Below are positions 48,650-57,727 of a DNA stretch of 59,915 nucleotides, in pieces. Made by a program: the position numbers and the translations under genes. The notes beneath the pieces were generated by a model. That model was not told where the DNA came from. It did not search any database and worked only from the letters and a program-made list of their open reading frames with translations. This DNA comes from Pseudomonadota bacterium (lineage in GTDB: Bacteria > Vulcanimicrobiota > Vulcanimicrobiia > Eremiobacterales > Eremiobacteraceae). Within the stretch, counting starts at the first letter, position 1, and every line of letters begins with the position of its first letter. The stretch spans positions 1 through 59,915 of the forward strand of contig JAJPHJ010000010.1 of assembly GCA_021325335.1 (NCBI GenBank), given 5' to 3'.

Positions 48650-50139
48650 GGCCGGTGTGCCACGAGGTCGCCGGCGAGCCATTGCCCGAGCGTGGTGTGG
48701 CGGACCTCTTTCTCGCCGCCCAATTCACGGCGCAGTTCCTCGAGCGTGCAGGCGGATTCCGCTACCGCGTCGTGCTTGTGGATGCTCTCAAAATTGATCT
48801 GCCGGGCGAAGATAAACGTCGTGGCGGGAAAATCTTGCAGCACGTCGCCGCAGTAGCGCAGCATCTCGCGCACCACGTCCTCGACGAATCGCGGCGACTG
48901 ATGTGCCTTGTTCACGACGAACAACTCATCGGGGCGTTTGAGCAGATCGTACGTCTCAGACGACATGGACTGTTCGACGATCTCCACGAGCTGTTCGAGC
49001 GCGACGGGCCGGTCCGAGCCCACGAGCAGCGTCCCGACGCCCCGCTGATTGTGGGTCGCGATGGGCATCGCGTTCAAGATCTTCACTACCTGCTCTTCGC
49101 CAAAACCTTCGCCGAGGAGGCGCTCGCGAGACTGTTCGGCAACCATCGCCTGCGCGCAAGGGCACGCGGTCATGCCTTCGACCTCAACGCCGGCCAGACG
49201 ACGCGCAAAATCGGAGGCGACCACAGCCCGGGCGATCCCGGTATAGAACTCTCGCGTCGGCAACGCGCTCGCCGGAGTGGCTCGGGCGAGCGACAGTGGG
49301 GCGCGCAGGGCGACCTCCGCGCGCTCCGCGTGCTGGCTTTCGACAACGCGCTGCGCTACCGAGTGCGTCAAGTCCGCAAGGTTCGCACCGTCCCAGTGCA
49401 GCTCGGCCAGCGCGTCCTCGAGGTCTTGCGAGAAGCGCGACATGTGGACGCCGCTGTGTTCGGCATCGAGATCGGCATAGATGTCGACTGTGGCGATGAT
49501 CTGCTGCCCCAACTGGGATGCGTTCTCCAGGTGGATCAAGGTCCGGACGCCGGTGACGCCGACGCGGTTGAGAGCGAGGGGAACAAGCGGTCGCGACTCT
49601 TGCACGTCGCGCTGAACCCGGGTCAAAAGACCGCCCTCGTATACGGAAACCCCCGACCGGTCTATGGCTTTCGCCAACTCACCGATCGTCTTTCCGGATC
49701 GCGGATCGACGAGCTCGGGAGCGATCTCCGCGAGCGGCACGAGGACAAACGCCCGAGACGGAAGTCCGGGGTGCGGAATCGTGCAGATTTCTTCGTCTGA
49801 GATGACCGCGTCGTAGAGCAACAGATCCAGATCGATGGCTCGTGGACCCAAAGGGACCGTGTTGCGGCGCCCGACCTGCCGCTCGATCCGGGCCATCGCG
49901 TCGCGCAGAGCTTGCGGGTCGAGCGTCGTCCATCCGGTGCACGCGAGATTCAGGAAGTCGGGTTGATCCGTGAAGCCCACGGGCTTGGTTTCATATGCGC
50001 GCGAGATCCGGTCGATGCGGACGTAGCTGCGCAAGCGCGCGATCGCGGCAATGACGTTGCCGGAACGGTCGCCGATGTTAGAGCCGAGCGCGATCGCGAC
50101 GCGATGCTCGCTCGCGTGCTGAGAATTGAACGATGCCAT
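48646..50139 (-). CDS. Fusion: HPPK (FolK) N-terminus + GTP cyclohydrolase IB (FolE2/MptA family, COG1469) C-terminus
   Basis: VAIALGSNIGDRSGNVIAAIARL...GPRAIDLDLLLYDAVI...PHPGLPSRAFVLVPLAEIAP; then DVQESRPLVPLALNRVGVTGVR...EGMTACPCAQAMV...ATHNQRGVG. ORF extends to 50196. Confidence 0.88.
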   Translation of the reverse strand: MASFNSQHASEHRVAIALGSNIGDRSGNVIAAIARLRSYVRIDRISRAYETKPVGFTDQPDFLNLACTGWTTLDPQALRDAMARIERQVGRRNTVPLGPRAIDLDLLLYDAVISDEEICTIPHPGLPSRAFVLVPLAEIAPELVDPRSGKTIGELAKAIDRSGVSVYEGGLLTRVQRDVQESRPLVPLALNRVGVTGVRTLIHLENASQLGQQIIATVDIYADLDAEHSGVHMSRFSQDLEDALAELHWDGANLADLTHSVAQRVVESQHAERAEVALRAPLSLARATPASALPTREFYTGIARAVVASDFARRLAGVEVEGMTACPCAQAMVAEQSRERLLGEGFGEEQVVKILNAMPIATHNQRGVGTLLVGSDRPVALEQLVEIVEQSMSSETYDLLKRPDELFVVNKAHQSPRFVEDVVREMLRYCGDVLQDFPATTFIFARQINFESIHKHDAVAESACTLEELRRELGGEKEVRHTTLGQWLAGDLVAHRP

Positions 50140-50189
50140 GACCGCGCTTGATTGCTTCGTGTCGAGCAGTTTCGATTCCGTCATGCTCC

Positions 50190-50218
50190 TTGACATTGGG
50201 CGCGCGCGAAAGTATTAT
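50190..50218 (+). promoter_or_regulatory. Near-consensus sigma70 promoter
   Basis: TTGACA (50190-50195), 17-bp spacer, TATTAT (50213-50218). Confidence 0.75.
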
Positions 50219-50224
50219 CGCGGT

Positions 50225-50440
50225 AGGCCTCAAGCGGCCACGCTCCAAGGCGTACTGATCGGCGAGCGGGTCTAAGCGACGAACCCGCATCCGGATTGTG
50301 CAATCCGGGCGTAGCGATTGGCATACAATCGACCGAAAGCCGATGCGACATCCTGAGGTTTCTCGGGCACCAGTACAGCACGGACCGTGTTCCTTGAGGC
50401 TTTCCGTTTGCCGATAATCCAAGCATGAACCGTTCATGGC
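50225..50440 (+). ncRNA. Candidate structured non-coding RNA / clpC leader
   Basis: Downstream of sigma70 promoter; at least seven hairpins plus two enclosing long-range stems (ATCGGCGA/TTGCCGAT and GAAAGCC/GGCTTTC). Ends estimated. Confidence 0.5.
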
Positions 50441-50456
50441 GTCCGCAACGTTATTA

Positions 50457-50531
50457 ATGTAGCGGGCGACTGTCAAGTCGCCCATATGTAGCGGGCGACT
50501 GGAAAGTCGCCTATAGACTGGCAAGTCACCC
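50457..50531 (+). repeat. Tandem GTAG-headed palindromic repeats (two good copies, one degenerate)
   Basis: atgtagc gggcgact-gtca-agtcgccc; atgtagc gggcgact-ggaa-agtcgcc; gact-ggca-agtc. Confidence 0.75.
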
Positions 50532-50651
50532 AAACGGGTAACAAATGCGCGAGAAGGTACGCCGTCGAACATAAGAACGAGAACGAAGCCGCCCGCAAGG
50601 CGGAAATCCGGGTGCGATATCCCTGAAGCGCCCAAGGAGTCAAAAATCTAA

Positions 50652-53138
50652 ATGTCCATGTGGGAACCGTTCACCGAGCGCGCGCGCCGGTCCATCGTGC
50701 TGGCACAAGAAGAAGCGCAGCGGCTTGGGAACAACTACATCGGGACAGAGCACATCCTGCTCGGCATCATCAGCGAAGGCGAGAGCCTTGCCGCCAAAGT
50801 GTTGGAAACTTTAGGAGTCAACCTGGCGAAGGTCCGCGCTGAAGTTGAAGCGATCGTCGGCCGGGGCGGTCAGACCGTCCAGCAAGAGATGGTGTTCACC
50901 CCGCGCGCCAAACGCGTCATCGAGCTGGCTTTCGAAGAAGCGCGCCAGCTCAACCATAACTACATCGGTACCGAGCACCTGCTGCTCGGCCTGATCCGTG
51001 AAGGCGAAGGCGTCGCCGCTCGCGTCCTCACCAACCTCGGCGTGGACCCGGCCAAGGTCCGCGTCCAGACCACGTCGCTGCTCGGAGCCGAGTCACAGCC
51101 ACAGACGGCCTCCAAGGGCAAGAGCAAGACCCCGACGCTCGATGCCTACGGCCGCGATCTCACGCAGCTCGCCCGCGAGGGCAAGCTCGACCCGGTCATC
51201 GGGCGCAACACCGAGATCGAGCGCGTCATCCAGATCCTCTCGCGCCGAACGAAGAACAACCCCGCGCTCATCGGCGAGCCGGGCGTGGGCAAGACGGCCA
51301 TCGCCGAAGGCCTCGCCCAGCGCGTCATCAGCGGCGACGTGCCCGAACCGCTGCGCGACAAGCGGGTCATCACCCTCGACCTCGCGGGCCTCGTGGCCGG
51401 GACGAAGTACCGTGGCGAGTTCGAAGAGCGCATGAAGCGCGTCATGGACGAGATCCGCGCGGCTGCGGGCGAGATCATCCTCTTCATCGACGAGCTGCAC
51501 ACGCTCGTCGGCGCCGGCGCGGCAGAAGGCGCGATCGACGCGAGCAACATCATCAAACCAGCACTCGCGCGCGGTGAGCTCCAATGCATCGGCGCGACGA
51601 CCCTGAACGAATTCCGCAAGCACATCGAAAAAGACTCGGCGCTCGAACGGCGCTTCCAATCCATCATGGTGGGCGAGCCATCGGTCGAAGAGACGATCGA
51701 GATCCTCAAGGGCTTGCGGGATCGGTACGAAGCGCATCACCGCGTGAAGATCTCCGACGAGGCTCTGGACGCGGCGGCGCGGCTGTCCGATCGCTACATC
51801 ACGGATCGCTTCCTTCCGGACAAAGCGGTGGACCTCATGGATGAGGCCGCCTCGCGCGTACGCCTGCAATCCACGTCGCTGCCGCCGGAGATCCGCGAAG
51901 TCGAAAACGAGATCCGCAAGGTACGCGCGGAAAAAGAGGCGGTCATCAAGGCGCAGGAGTTCGAAAAAGCGGCGCAGATCCGGGATCGCGAGGAGAAGCT
52001 GCGCGCCCGCAAGACCCAGATGGAGGAAGCCTGGCGCGAGACCCGCACCGTGAAGGGTTCGACCACGAACACGGTCGGCCCGGAGGAGATCGCCCACATC
52101 GTCTCCACCTGGACCCGCATCCCCGTGAGCAAGCTCAAAGAAGAAGAGACGATGAAGCTGCTCAACATGGAGGAGGCGCTACACAAGCGCATCGTCGGAC
52201 AAGACGAGGCGATCAAGGTCATCACGCGAGCCATCCGTCGCGCAAGGGCAGGGCTCAAGAGTCCCATGCGCCCGATCGGTTCGTTCATCTTCCTCGGACC
52301 GACCGGCGTCGGCAAGACCGAGCTCGCGCGCACGCTCGCCGAGTTCCTCTTCGACGACGTCGACGCCATGGTGCGCATCGACATGTCGGAGTATATGGAG
52401 AAGTATTCCGTCTCGCGGCTCGTCGGAGCGCCGCCTGGCTATGTCGGCTACGAAGAGGGCGGACAGCTCACCGAAGCGGTGCGACGCAGGCCGTACGCGG
52501 TCGTACTGCTCGACGAGATCGAAAAGGCGCATCCCGACGTGTTCAACCTGCTGCTGCAAGTGCTCGAAGACGGACGCCTCACGGATTCGCAAGGCCGTGT
52601 GGTGGACTTCAAACACAGCCTCATCATCATGACGAGCAACGTTGGCACGACCGGCCTCATGAAGTCGGCCGAGATCGGATTCCGTCCCATCAAGGAAGAG
52701 GGTTCGACGACCATCCGTTACGAGCGGATGAAGAACAAGATCTTGGAGGAGGTCAAGCACCTCTTCCGGCCCGAGTTTCTCAACCGCATCGACGAAGTGG
52801 TCGTGTTCCACTCGCTCGAGCTCCACGAGATCAAGCAGATCGTCGCGCTCGAACTGGCCAAGGTGGTCAAGGAGCTGGAGAACCAGCGCGTGACCCTCGA
52901 AGCCACCGAAGCCGCCAAGGAGCTCATCGCCAAGGAAGGGTGGGACCCGCAGTTCGGTGCGCGCCCGCTGCGACGTGCCATCCAGCGGCTGGTCGAGGAT
53001 CCCTTGTCGGAAGAACTCTTACGGGGCAGCTTCAAGGTAGGCGACCACATCCAGTTAGACGTCGAGGACGGAAAAGCGGTCTTCCGCAAGATCGGCGAGC
53101 CGCTCAAACCGCCCGCTCCGCAACCAACCGGGTCGTAG
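50652..53138 (+). CDS. clpC: ATP-dependent Clp protease ATP-binding subunit ClpC
   Basis: Two N-repeats ([33 protein letters not shown]), [18 protein letters not shown]-like linker, [19 protein letters not shown]. Confidence 0.97.
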   Translation: MSMWEPFTERARRSIVLAQEEAQRLGNNYIGTEHILLGIISEGESLAAKVLETLGVNLAKVRAEVEAIVGRGGQTVQQEMVFTPRAKRVIELAFEEARQLNHNYIGTEHLLLGLIREGEGVAARVLTNLGVDPAKVRVQTTSLLGAESQPQTASKGKSKTPTLDAYGRDLTQLAREGKLDPVIGRNTEIERVIQILSRRTKNNPALIGEPGVGKTAIAEGLAQRVISGDVPEPLRDKRVITLDLAGLVAGTKYRGEFEERMKRVMDEIRAAAGEIILFIDELHTLVGAGAAEGAIDASNIIKPALARGELQCIGATTLNEFRKHIEKDSALERRFQSIMVGEPSVEETIEILKGLRDRYEAHHRVKISDEALDAAARLSDRYITDRFLPDKAVDLMDEAASRVRLQSTSLPPEIREVENEIRKVRAEKEAVIKAQEFEKAAQIRDREEKLRARKTQMEEAWRETRTVKGSTTNTVGPEEIAHIVSTWTRIPVSKLKEEETMKLLNMEEALHKRIVGQDEAIKVITRAIRRARAGLKSPMRPIGSFIFLGPTGVGKTELARTLAEFLFDDVDAMVRIDMSEYMEKYSVSRLVGAPPGYVGYEEGGQLTEAVRRRPYAVVLLDEIEKAHPDVFNLLLQVLEDGRLTDSQGRVVDFKHSLIIMTSNVGTTGLMKSAEIGFRPIKEEGSTTIRYERMKNKILEEVKHLFRPEFLNRIDEVVVFHSLELHEIKQIVALELAKVVKELENQRVTLEATEAAKELIAKEGWDPQFGARPLRRAIQRLVEDPLSEELLRGSFKVGDHIQLDVEDGKAVFRKIGEPLKPPAPQPTGS

Positions 53139-53167
53139 CGCGTCTGCATGCGGCCATGGACAAGAAT

Positions 53168-53197
53168 GGGCGGCTCGTCGAGCCGCCCTTCTTTTTC
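53168..53197 (+). terminator. Rho-independent terminator after clpC
   Basis: gggcggctc-gtc-gagccgccc followed by ttctttttc. Confidence 0.85.
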
Positions 53198-53276
53198 TGC
53201 AGGTGTAAGACCAGACGCCGCGGGGTAAGAAGTATTGAAGGGGACGTCAAAGTTCGTTCAAGGACGGACGAAGTCT

Positions 53277-55709
53277 ATGCGCATGTCGTATTTGCTGGGC
53301 CGGTTCGTTCGGGGTGAAATCTCAGCCCCGCTCAAATTTGGCTTGCTCGCGCTCTGCGCGGTGCTCATCGCCCTCACCGCGGTGCTCAACACCGACTATC
53401 CGCTCCTTCGTCTGAGCGTCTTGGCCTTGGTGTACATCATCGCCATCGATACGATCACGGGCTTTGCCTGGGGCGTGGCGGCAGCCATCATCAGCGCGCT
53501 CGTTTTCAGCGCCGCAGAATGGTTTAGCCCGCAGCCGGCGCTCCATGACTTCGCAATTTCTGATTTCTTCTCGCGGGTCGTCGCCTTCCTCATCGTCGTA
53601 GGCCTTGTGGAAGTCGTCCGGCGTCAGGGCTGGGCCTTAAGGGATGTCCAGCTGCGGGACCACGCCCTCGAGCTGTCTCGTTTGCAAGGCCAGCTCGCGG
53701 AGAATGACGCGCGCTTCCAGGCCGTCAGCGAGTCGATCCCCTTCGGTGTGTGGCATTGCAACGCCGAAGGCCGCGTGGTCTACATGAGCCGATCATTTCT
53801 CGACATGCTCGGGATGACGCTCGCCGACGTGCGCGCGGGCGGCTGGTTCGATCGCGTGCTCCCCGAAGACGCCGAACGCATCCGCGACGCCTGGCGCAAC
53901 CGCGAGCAATGGGGCGAGATGTGGGAGGATGAGTATCGCATCCTCGGGGCAGACGGTAAGATCTACTCGATCCTGTGCCGGGGAAGCGTGGTGCGCAACG
54001 AAGCAGGGGAGCGCATCGGCTGGACCGGCGTCAATTTGGATCTCACCGAACGCAGCATGGCGCGAGAACAGCTGCGTTTTTTGGTGGATGCGGGGCGCAC
54101 GCTCTCGCTCTCGCTCGACCCGATATCGGTCTTGGAGCGGATCGGGCAACTCGTCGTGCCGCGGATGTCCGACTGGTGCGCGATCGAAATAGCCAACGAG
54201 GGAGAGCTCCAGACGGTGGTGTTGCGTCACAAGAATCCAGACAAGCTCGACATCGTCCGCGAGCTGCGAGGCTATCCTCCGAACACGGAAACCGGCACCG
54301 CTCGCGTGCTGCGCACCGGGCAGTCCGAGCTCTACGAGGTCATCAGCAACGACCTTTTGGCGGCGGCGGGCGCGGCGCACGGGGAGCGCTATATGGAGCT
54401 CTTGGATCAGCTCGGCATGCGCTCGGCGATGGTGGTGCCGCTGCAGGCGCGCGACAAGATCCTCGGCACGATGACCTTCGTCCAGTCGGAATCGAACCGT
54501 TCCTTTAACGCAGATGACGTGCGATTTGCGGAGATGCTCGCGGCTCGCACCGCGCTCGCCTACGACAACGCGCGCAATTACGCCAAAGAACAACGCGTCG
54601 CCGACACCTTTCAACGCGCCTCGCTGCCGGTCAACCTGCCGCGCATTCCCGGCATCCGGCTGCGCGCGACCTACCTCTCCGGCGCCAAGGAGGCGGAAAT
54701 CGGCGGCGACTGGTACGACGCGTTTTTGTTGCCGAGCGGCGAGCTCGCGCTTTCTATAGGCGACGTGGCGGGCAAAGGTCTCAGCGCTGCGGTATCCATG
54801 GTGAGCGCACGGCAAGCTTTGCGTGGAGTGGCGCTCGAGGGCGCCTCACCCGGACAGGTGCTCAGCCGGGTCAACCAGCGCCTGACCTACGAAGGCAGCG
54901 GTATGGTCACGGCGCTCTTCGGCGTGCTCGACCCTGTCTCGTTACAGTTCCGCTTTGCCTGTGCCGGGCATCCACCGCCGCTACTCGCCCGCCCCCCGGG
55001 TGACGTGCAAAGAGTTTCAAACAAGGGTCTCCCGCTCGGGCTCTTCGCCGACCAGCAATACGAAGAGATCTCCGTCACGCTGGAGGCAGGAGCGATGCTG
55101 GTCCTCTACACCGACGGGCTCATCGAGTTCGACCACAACGTGAGCGCAGGCGAGAAGATATTGGAGCGCGCGGTGTCGGCCGAGGTCGCGACCCAGTCCC
55201 CCAATCCGGCCGAAGCCATCGCGCGCCGCGTCATCCTCGGATCGCCGAGCGACGACGTCGCCATCCTCACGGTCTCCGTCGCGCCCGCGCCGATGGAAGC
55301 GCTCGACTTGGTGGTGACGGCCGATCCGAGCTGCGCCCGGGTGCTGCGCCAAAGCCTGCGACGTTTCGCGCTCGGCGTCGGCATGGATGACACCCGTACG
55401 ACCGATCTCTTGGTGTCCTGCGGCGAAGCGATCAGCAACGTCATCGAGCACGCCTACGGCATCGGCGAAGGACCGCTCATGGTCCACGCCGTCCGCAATG
55501 ACGAAGAAGTGCTCATCTCGGTGAGCGACCATGGGAACTGGCGACCGCCGCGCGACGACGGAGGCGGCCGAGGGTTGCCGCTCATGCGGGCCCTGACAGA
55601 CAGGGTCGAGGTGGAACCAAACGAAAAGGGCACCACCGTTCACTTGCACATGTCGCTAGCAGGCTCCGTACGTGACCGATCAAGCAACCTTTCGACAAGA
55701 AGCCATTAA
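53277..55709 (+). CDS. Membrane PAS-GAF-SpoIIE (PP2C) phosphatase fused to RsbW-like HATPase
   Basis: N-terminal TMs; PAS; GAF; AEIGGDWYDAFLLPSGELALSIGDVAGKGLSAA; C-terminal SCGEAISNVIEHAYG and GGGRGLPLMRALTD. Confidence 0.92.
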   Translation: MRMSYLLGRFVRGEISAPLKFGLLALCAVLIALTAVLNTDYPLLRLSVLALVYIIAIDTITGFAWGVAAAIISALVFSAAEWFSPQPALHDFAISDFFSRVVAFLIVVGLVEVVRRQGWALRDVQLRDHALELSRLQGQLAENDARFQAVSESIPFGVWHCNAEGRVVYMSRSFLDMLGMTLADVRAGGWFDRVLPEDAERIRDAWRNREQWGEMWEDEYRILGADGKIYSILCRGSVVRNEAGERIGWTGVNLDLTERSMAREQLRFLVDAGRTLSLSLDPISVLERIGQLVVPRMSDWCAIEIANEGELQTVVLRHKNPDKLDIVRELRGYPPNTETGTARVLRTGQSELYEVISNDLLAAAGAAHGERYMELLDQLGMRSAMVVPLQARDKILGTMTFVQSESNRSFNADDVRFAEMLAARTALAYDNARNYAKEQRVADTFQRASLPVNLPRIPGIRLRATYLSGAKEAEIGGDWYDAFLLPSGELALSIGDVAGKGLSAAVSMVSARQALRGVALEGASPGQVLSRVNQRLTYEGSGMVTALFGVLDPVSLQFRFACAGHPPPLLARPPGDVQRVSNKGLPLGLFADQQYEEISVTLEAGAMLVLYTDGLIEFDHNVSAGEKILERAVSAEVATQSPNPAEAIARRVILGSPSDDVAILTVSVAPAPMEALDLVVTADPSCARVLRQSLRRFALGVGMDDTRTTDLLVSCGEAISNVIEHAYGIGEGPLMVHAVRNDEEVLISVSDHGNWRPPRDDGGGRGLPLMRALTDRVEVEPNEKGTTVHLHMSLAGSVRDRSSNLSTRSH

Positions 55710-56022
55710 AGGCGTGCCGCTCGTCGTCGCGAGCGGGGAAATCGATCTTTCAAACGTCGACCAGTTCAAATCGTTCGTGCGCGAGGTGGCCGCAAATGAG
55801 AGCGGGCCGCTCGTCATCTCGCTAGGCGGCCTTTCATATCTCGACAGCCACATGCTCGAAGCATTGGTCGACACCGCCCGGCGGCTGCGCACGAACCGGC
55901 GCAGGCTCTTGGTGTCGGCGCCGACGGAGAGCCCTGCGGGTCACATCTTGCGGCTCACCGGGATCGAGCTCGCGATCGAAGTGTTCGAAAGCGACGAAGC
56001 GGCAATCGACAGCCTCGGATAA
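55672..56022 (+). CDS. STAS-domain anti-sigma factor antagonist (RsbV-like)
   Basis: VASGEIDLSNVDQFKSFV...LVISLGGLSYLDSHMLEALVDTARRL; overlaps SpoIIE gene. Confidence 0.88.
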   Translation: MTDQATFRQEAIKGVPLVVASGEIDLSNVDQFKSFVREVAANESGPLVISLGGLSYLDSHMLEALVDTARRLRTNRRRLLVSAPTESPAGHILRLTGIELAIEVFESDEAAIDSLG

Positions 56023-56028
56023 CGATAC

Positions 56029-56604
56029 ATGACGGTCGAGCTCCTCACCGCCATCGCTTCTGTCGGCACGCTTGTCGTCATCACCGCGGGATCCATCGCG
56101 GCGTTCGTCCAGCTGCGTCATTTGCGCAAGGGCAATCAGCTCTCCGGATTGCTCTCGGTGTTGGAGTTATTCCAACAGCCCCACTTCCACGAGCTCATCA
56201 ATTTCGTGCGCTCGGAGCTGCCGGAACGGATGAAAGACGATGCCTTCCGCGCTAGCCTCAAGCAGCTACCGGTCGACCGCCGCATCCACCCCGAACTTCA
56301 CGTCGCGGACCTGTACGAGGAGATCGGCTCGTACGTGCGCGCCGGGCTCATCGATGAGGATATGTTCTTGCTCGGTCACTGGCTGAACGTGCTGCTATAC
56401 TGGTCGCTCTTGGAGCCGTGCATGGAGATCGTGCGCCGTCATTCCCCTCATACGTTTGAGAACTTCGAGTTCCTCGCGGCTCGCGCGCTCATCTGGCGGG
56501 CGCGGCATCCGCAAGGCAACTATCCAGCGACGCTGCCCCGGGTGAGCGGTGACGCGCGCGCGGCTATCGTGCGCACGCCGGCCCGCGAAGAAGGTTGGGC
56601 ATGA
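56029..56604 (+). CDS. Single-pass membrane protein, paralog 1 (DUF4760-like)
   Basis: N-TM followed by AAFVQLRHLRKGNQLSGLLSVLELF; FENFEFLAARALIWRARHPQGNYP. Confidence 0.75.
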   Translation: MTVELLTAIASVGTLVVITAGSIAAFVQLRHLRKGNQLSGLLSVLELFQQPHFHELINFVRSELPERMKDDAFRASLKQLPVDRRIHPELHVADLYEEIGSYVRAGLIDEDMFLLGHWLNVLLYWSLLEPCMEIVRRHSPHTFENFEFLAARALIWRARHPQGNYPATLPRVSGDARAAIVRTPAREEGWA

Positions 56605-57164
56605 ACTGGGAGGAGATCTCGGCGATCTCAACCTTCATCACGATGATCGTCATCGCGGCGTCGGCCATCGCTGCGGTCGTCCAACTACGGCACATGCGCG
56701 CGAGCAACGCCATTACCGGTTTTTTAGGGTTCATGGACAAGTGGTCGAGTCCCGAAGCGCGCGAGATCGCGAACTACGTGTTCGGCGAAGCGATGCAGCG
56801 CAAGCTTGCGGATCCTGCATATCGCGAGGAGCTCCTCACCGCGCCGCTGGTCGACCGCCTCCGTCACCCTGAATTCCAGTACCTCGACTTTTGGGAGTCG
56901 ATCGGCGGCTTCCTGAAGCTCGGCTATTTCGCCGAAGACGTCGTCATGGAGTCCGGTGGCCCCGTCGCGCTGCGGGCCTGGGGCGTCCTTATGCCCGTCA
57001 TCGCCATCCGCCGGCGAGTGGGCGGGCAGACCCTCTATGACAATTTCGAATATCTCGTCTCGCGCGCCATCATGTGGGAGAACAAACATCCCGAAGGCGT
57101 CTTCCCCCACAACACGCCGCACCTTTCGGTGAAGGATCCCGGCGCGGCCGGGAACTCCTCGTGA
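56601..57164 (+). CDS. Single-pass membrane protein, paralog 2 (DUF4760-like)
   Basis: AAVVQLRHMRASNAITGFLGFMDKW; YDNFEYLVSRAIMWENKHPEGVFP; ATGA overlap. Confidence 0.75.
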   Translation: MNWEEISAISTFITMIVIAASAIAAVVQLRHMRASNAITGFLGFMDKWSSPEAREIANYVFGEAMQRKLADPAYREELLTAPLVDRLRHPEFQYLDFWESIGGFLKLGYFAEDVVMESGGPVALRAWGVLMPVIAIRRRVGGQTLYDNFEYLVSRAIMWENKHPEGVFPHNTPHLSVKDPGAAGNSS

Positions 57165-57727
57165 GCGACGTCAGCCTGAGCACGATCTTCGCGGGCGCGA
57201 CGTTCGTCGTGATCGCGGCGACCGCCATCGCTGCAGTGGTTCAGCTGCGGCACCTGCGTGCGAGCAACCAGCTCAACGCGATGCTCACCATCATGGAACT
57301 GTGGAACGAGCCCGCCTTGCAGGATCAGATCGCGTACGTCCGCGGCGACCTGCAGCGCAAGATCAAGGATGGGGGGTACGTCGCAGACCTGCAATTGGAA
57401 ATCGCCAAGGGTCCGGTCACCCGTTCAGGCCATCCGGAATTCTTCGTGCTCGATCTTTGGGAACAAGTCGGCGCGTTCATGAAGTATGGCCTCATCGACG
57501 AGGCTCCGCTGCTCGATATCGTCGCCCCGCAAGTCCTCGGAACGTGGAGCCAGCTGGAACCTATCGTCGCCTGCCTGCGCGAGCGCTTTGGCGCATCCGC
57601 CTTCGAAAACGTCGAATACGCCGCAGTGCGCTCGAGATTGTGGCTCGACCGTCACCCTGAGGGGACCTATCCGAGAGGCACCCCGCGGATGCGTGAAGTG
57701 CTCGCCAGGAGGGCGGTGGAGCGATGA
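57161..57727 (+). CDS. Single-pass membrane protein, paralog 3 (DUF4760-like)
   Basis: AAVVQLRHLRASNQLNAMLTIMELW; FENVEYAAVRSRLWLDRHPEGTYP; GTGA overlap. Confidence 0.75.
   Translation: MSDVSLSTIFAGATFVVIAATAIAAVVQLRHLRASNQLNAMLTIMELWNEPALQDQIAYVRGDLQRKIKDGGYVADLQLEIAKGPVTRSGHPEFFVLDLWEQVGAFMKYGLIDEAPLLDIVAPQVLGTWSQLEPIVACLRERFGASAFENVEYAAVRSRLWLDRHPEGTYPRGTPRMREVLARRAVER

Noticed and set aside
48655-49800. 381-aa plus-strand ORF
   Set aside because: Antisense shadow of the FolK-FolE2 fusion.
50225-50440. Assignment of the structured region to tmRNA, RNase P, SRP RNA or 6S RNA
   Set aside because: I did not find the conserved cores of tmRNA, RNase P or SRP RNA; only a loose likeness (CGGTCCGTG on the minus strand) to 6S RNA, which is not enough to name it.
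50457-50531. Tandem repeats considered as a CRISPR array
   Set aside because: Units are 29 bp apart with no unique spacers of regular length; each unit is a self-complementary hairpin with a GTAG head.
50078-50635. 185-aa minus-strand ORF upstream of clpC
   Set aside because: Crosses the sigma70 promoter, the structured-RNA candidate and the palindromic repeats; composition not protein-like; better explained as non-coding.
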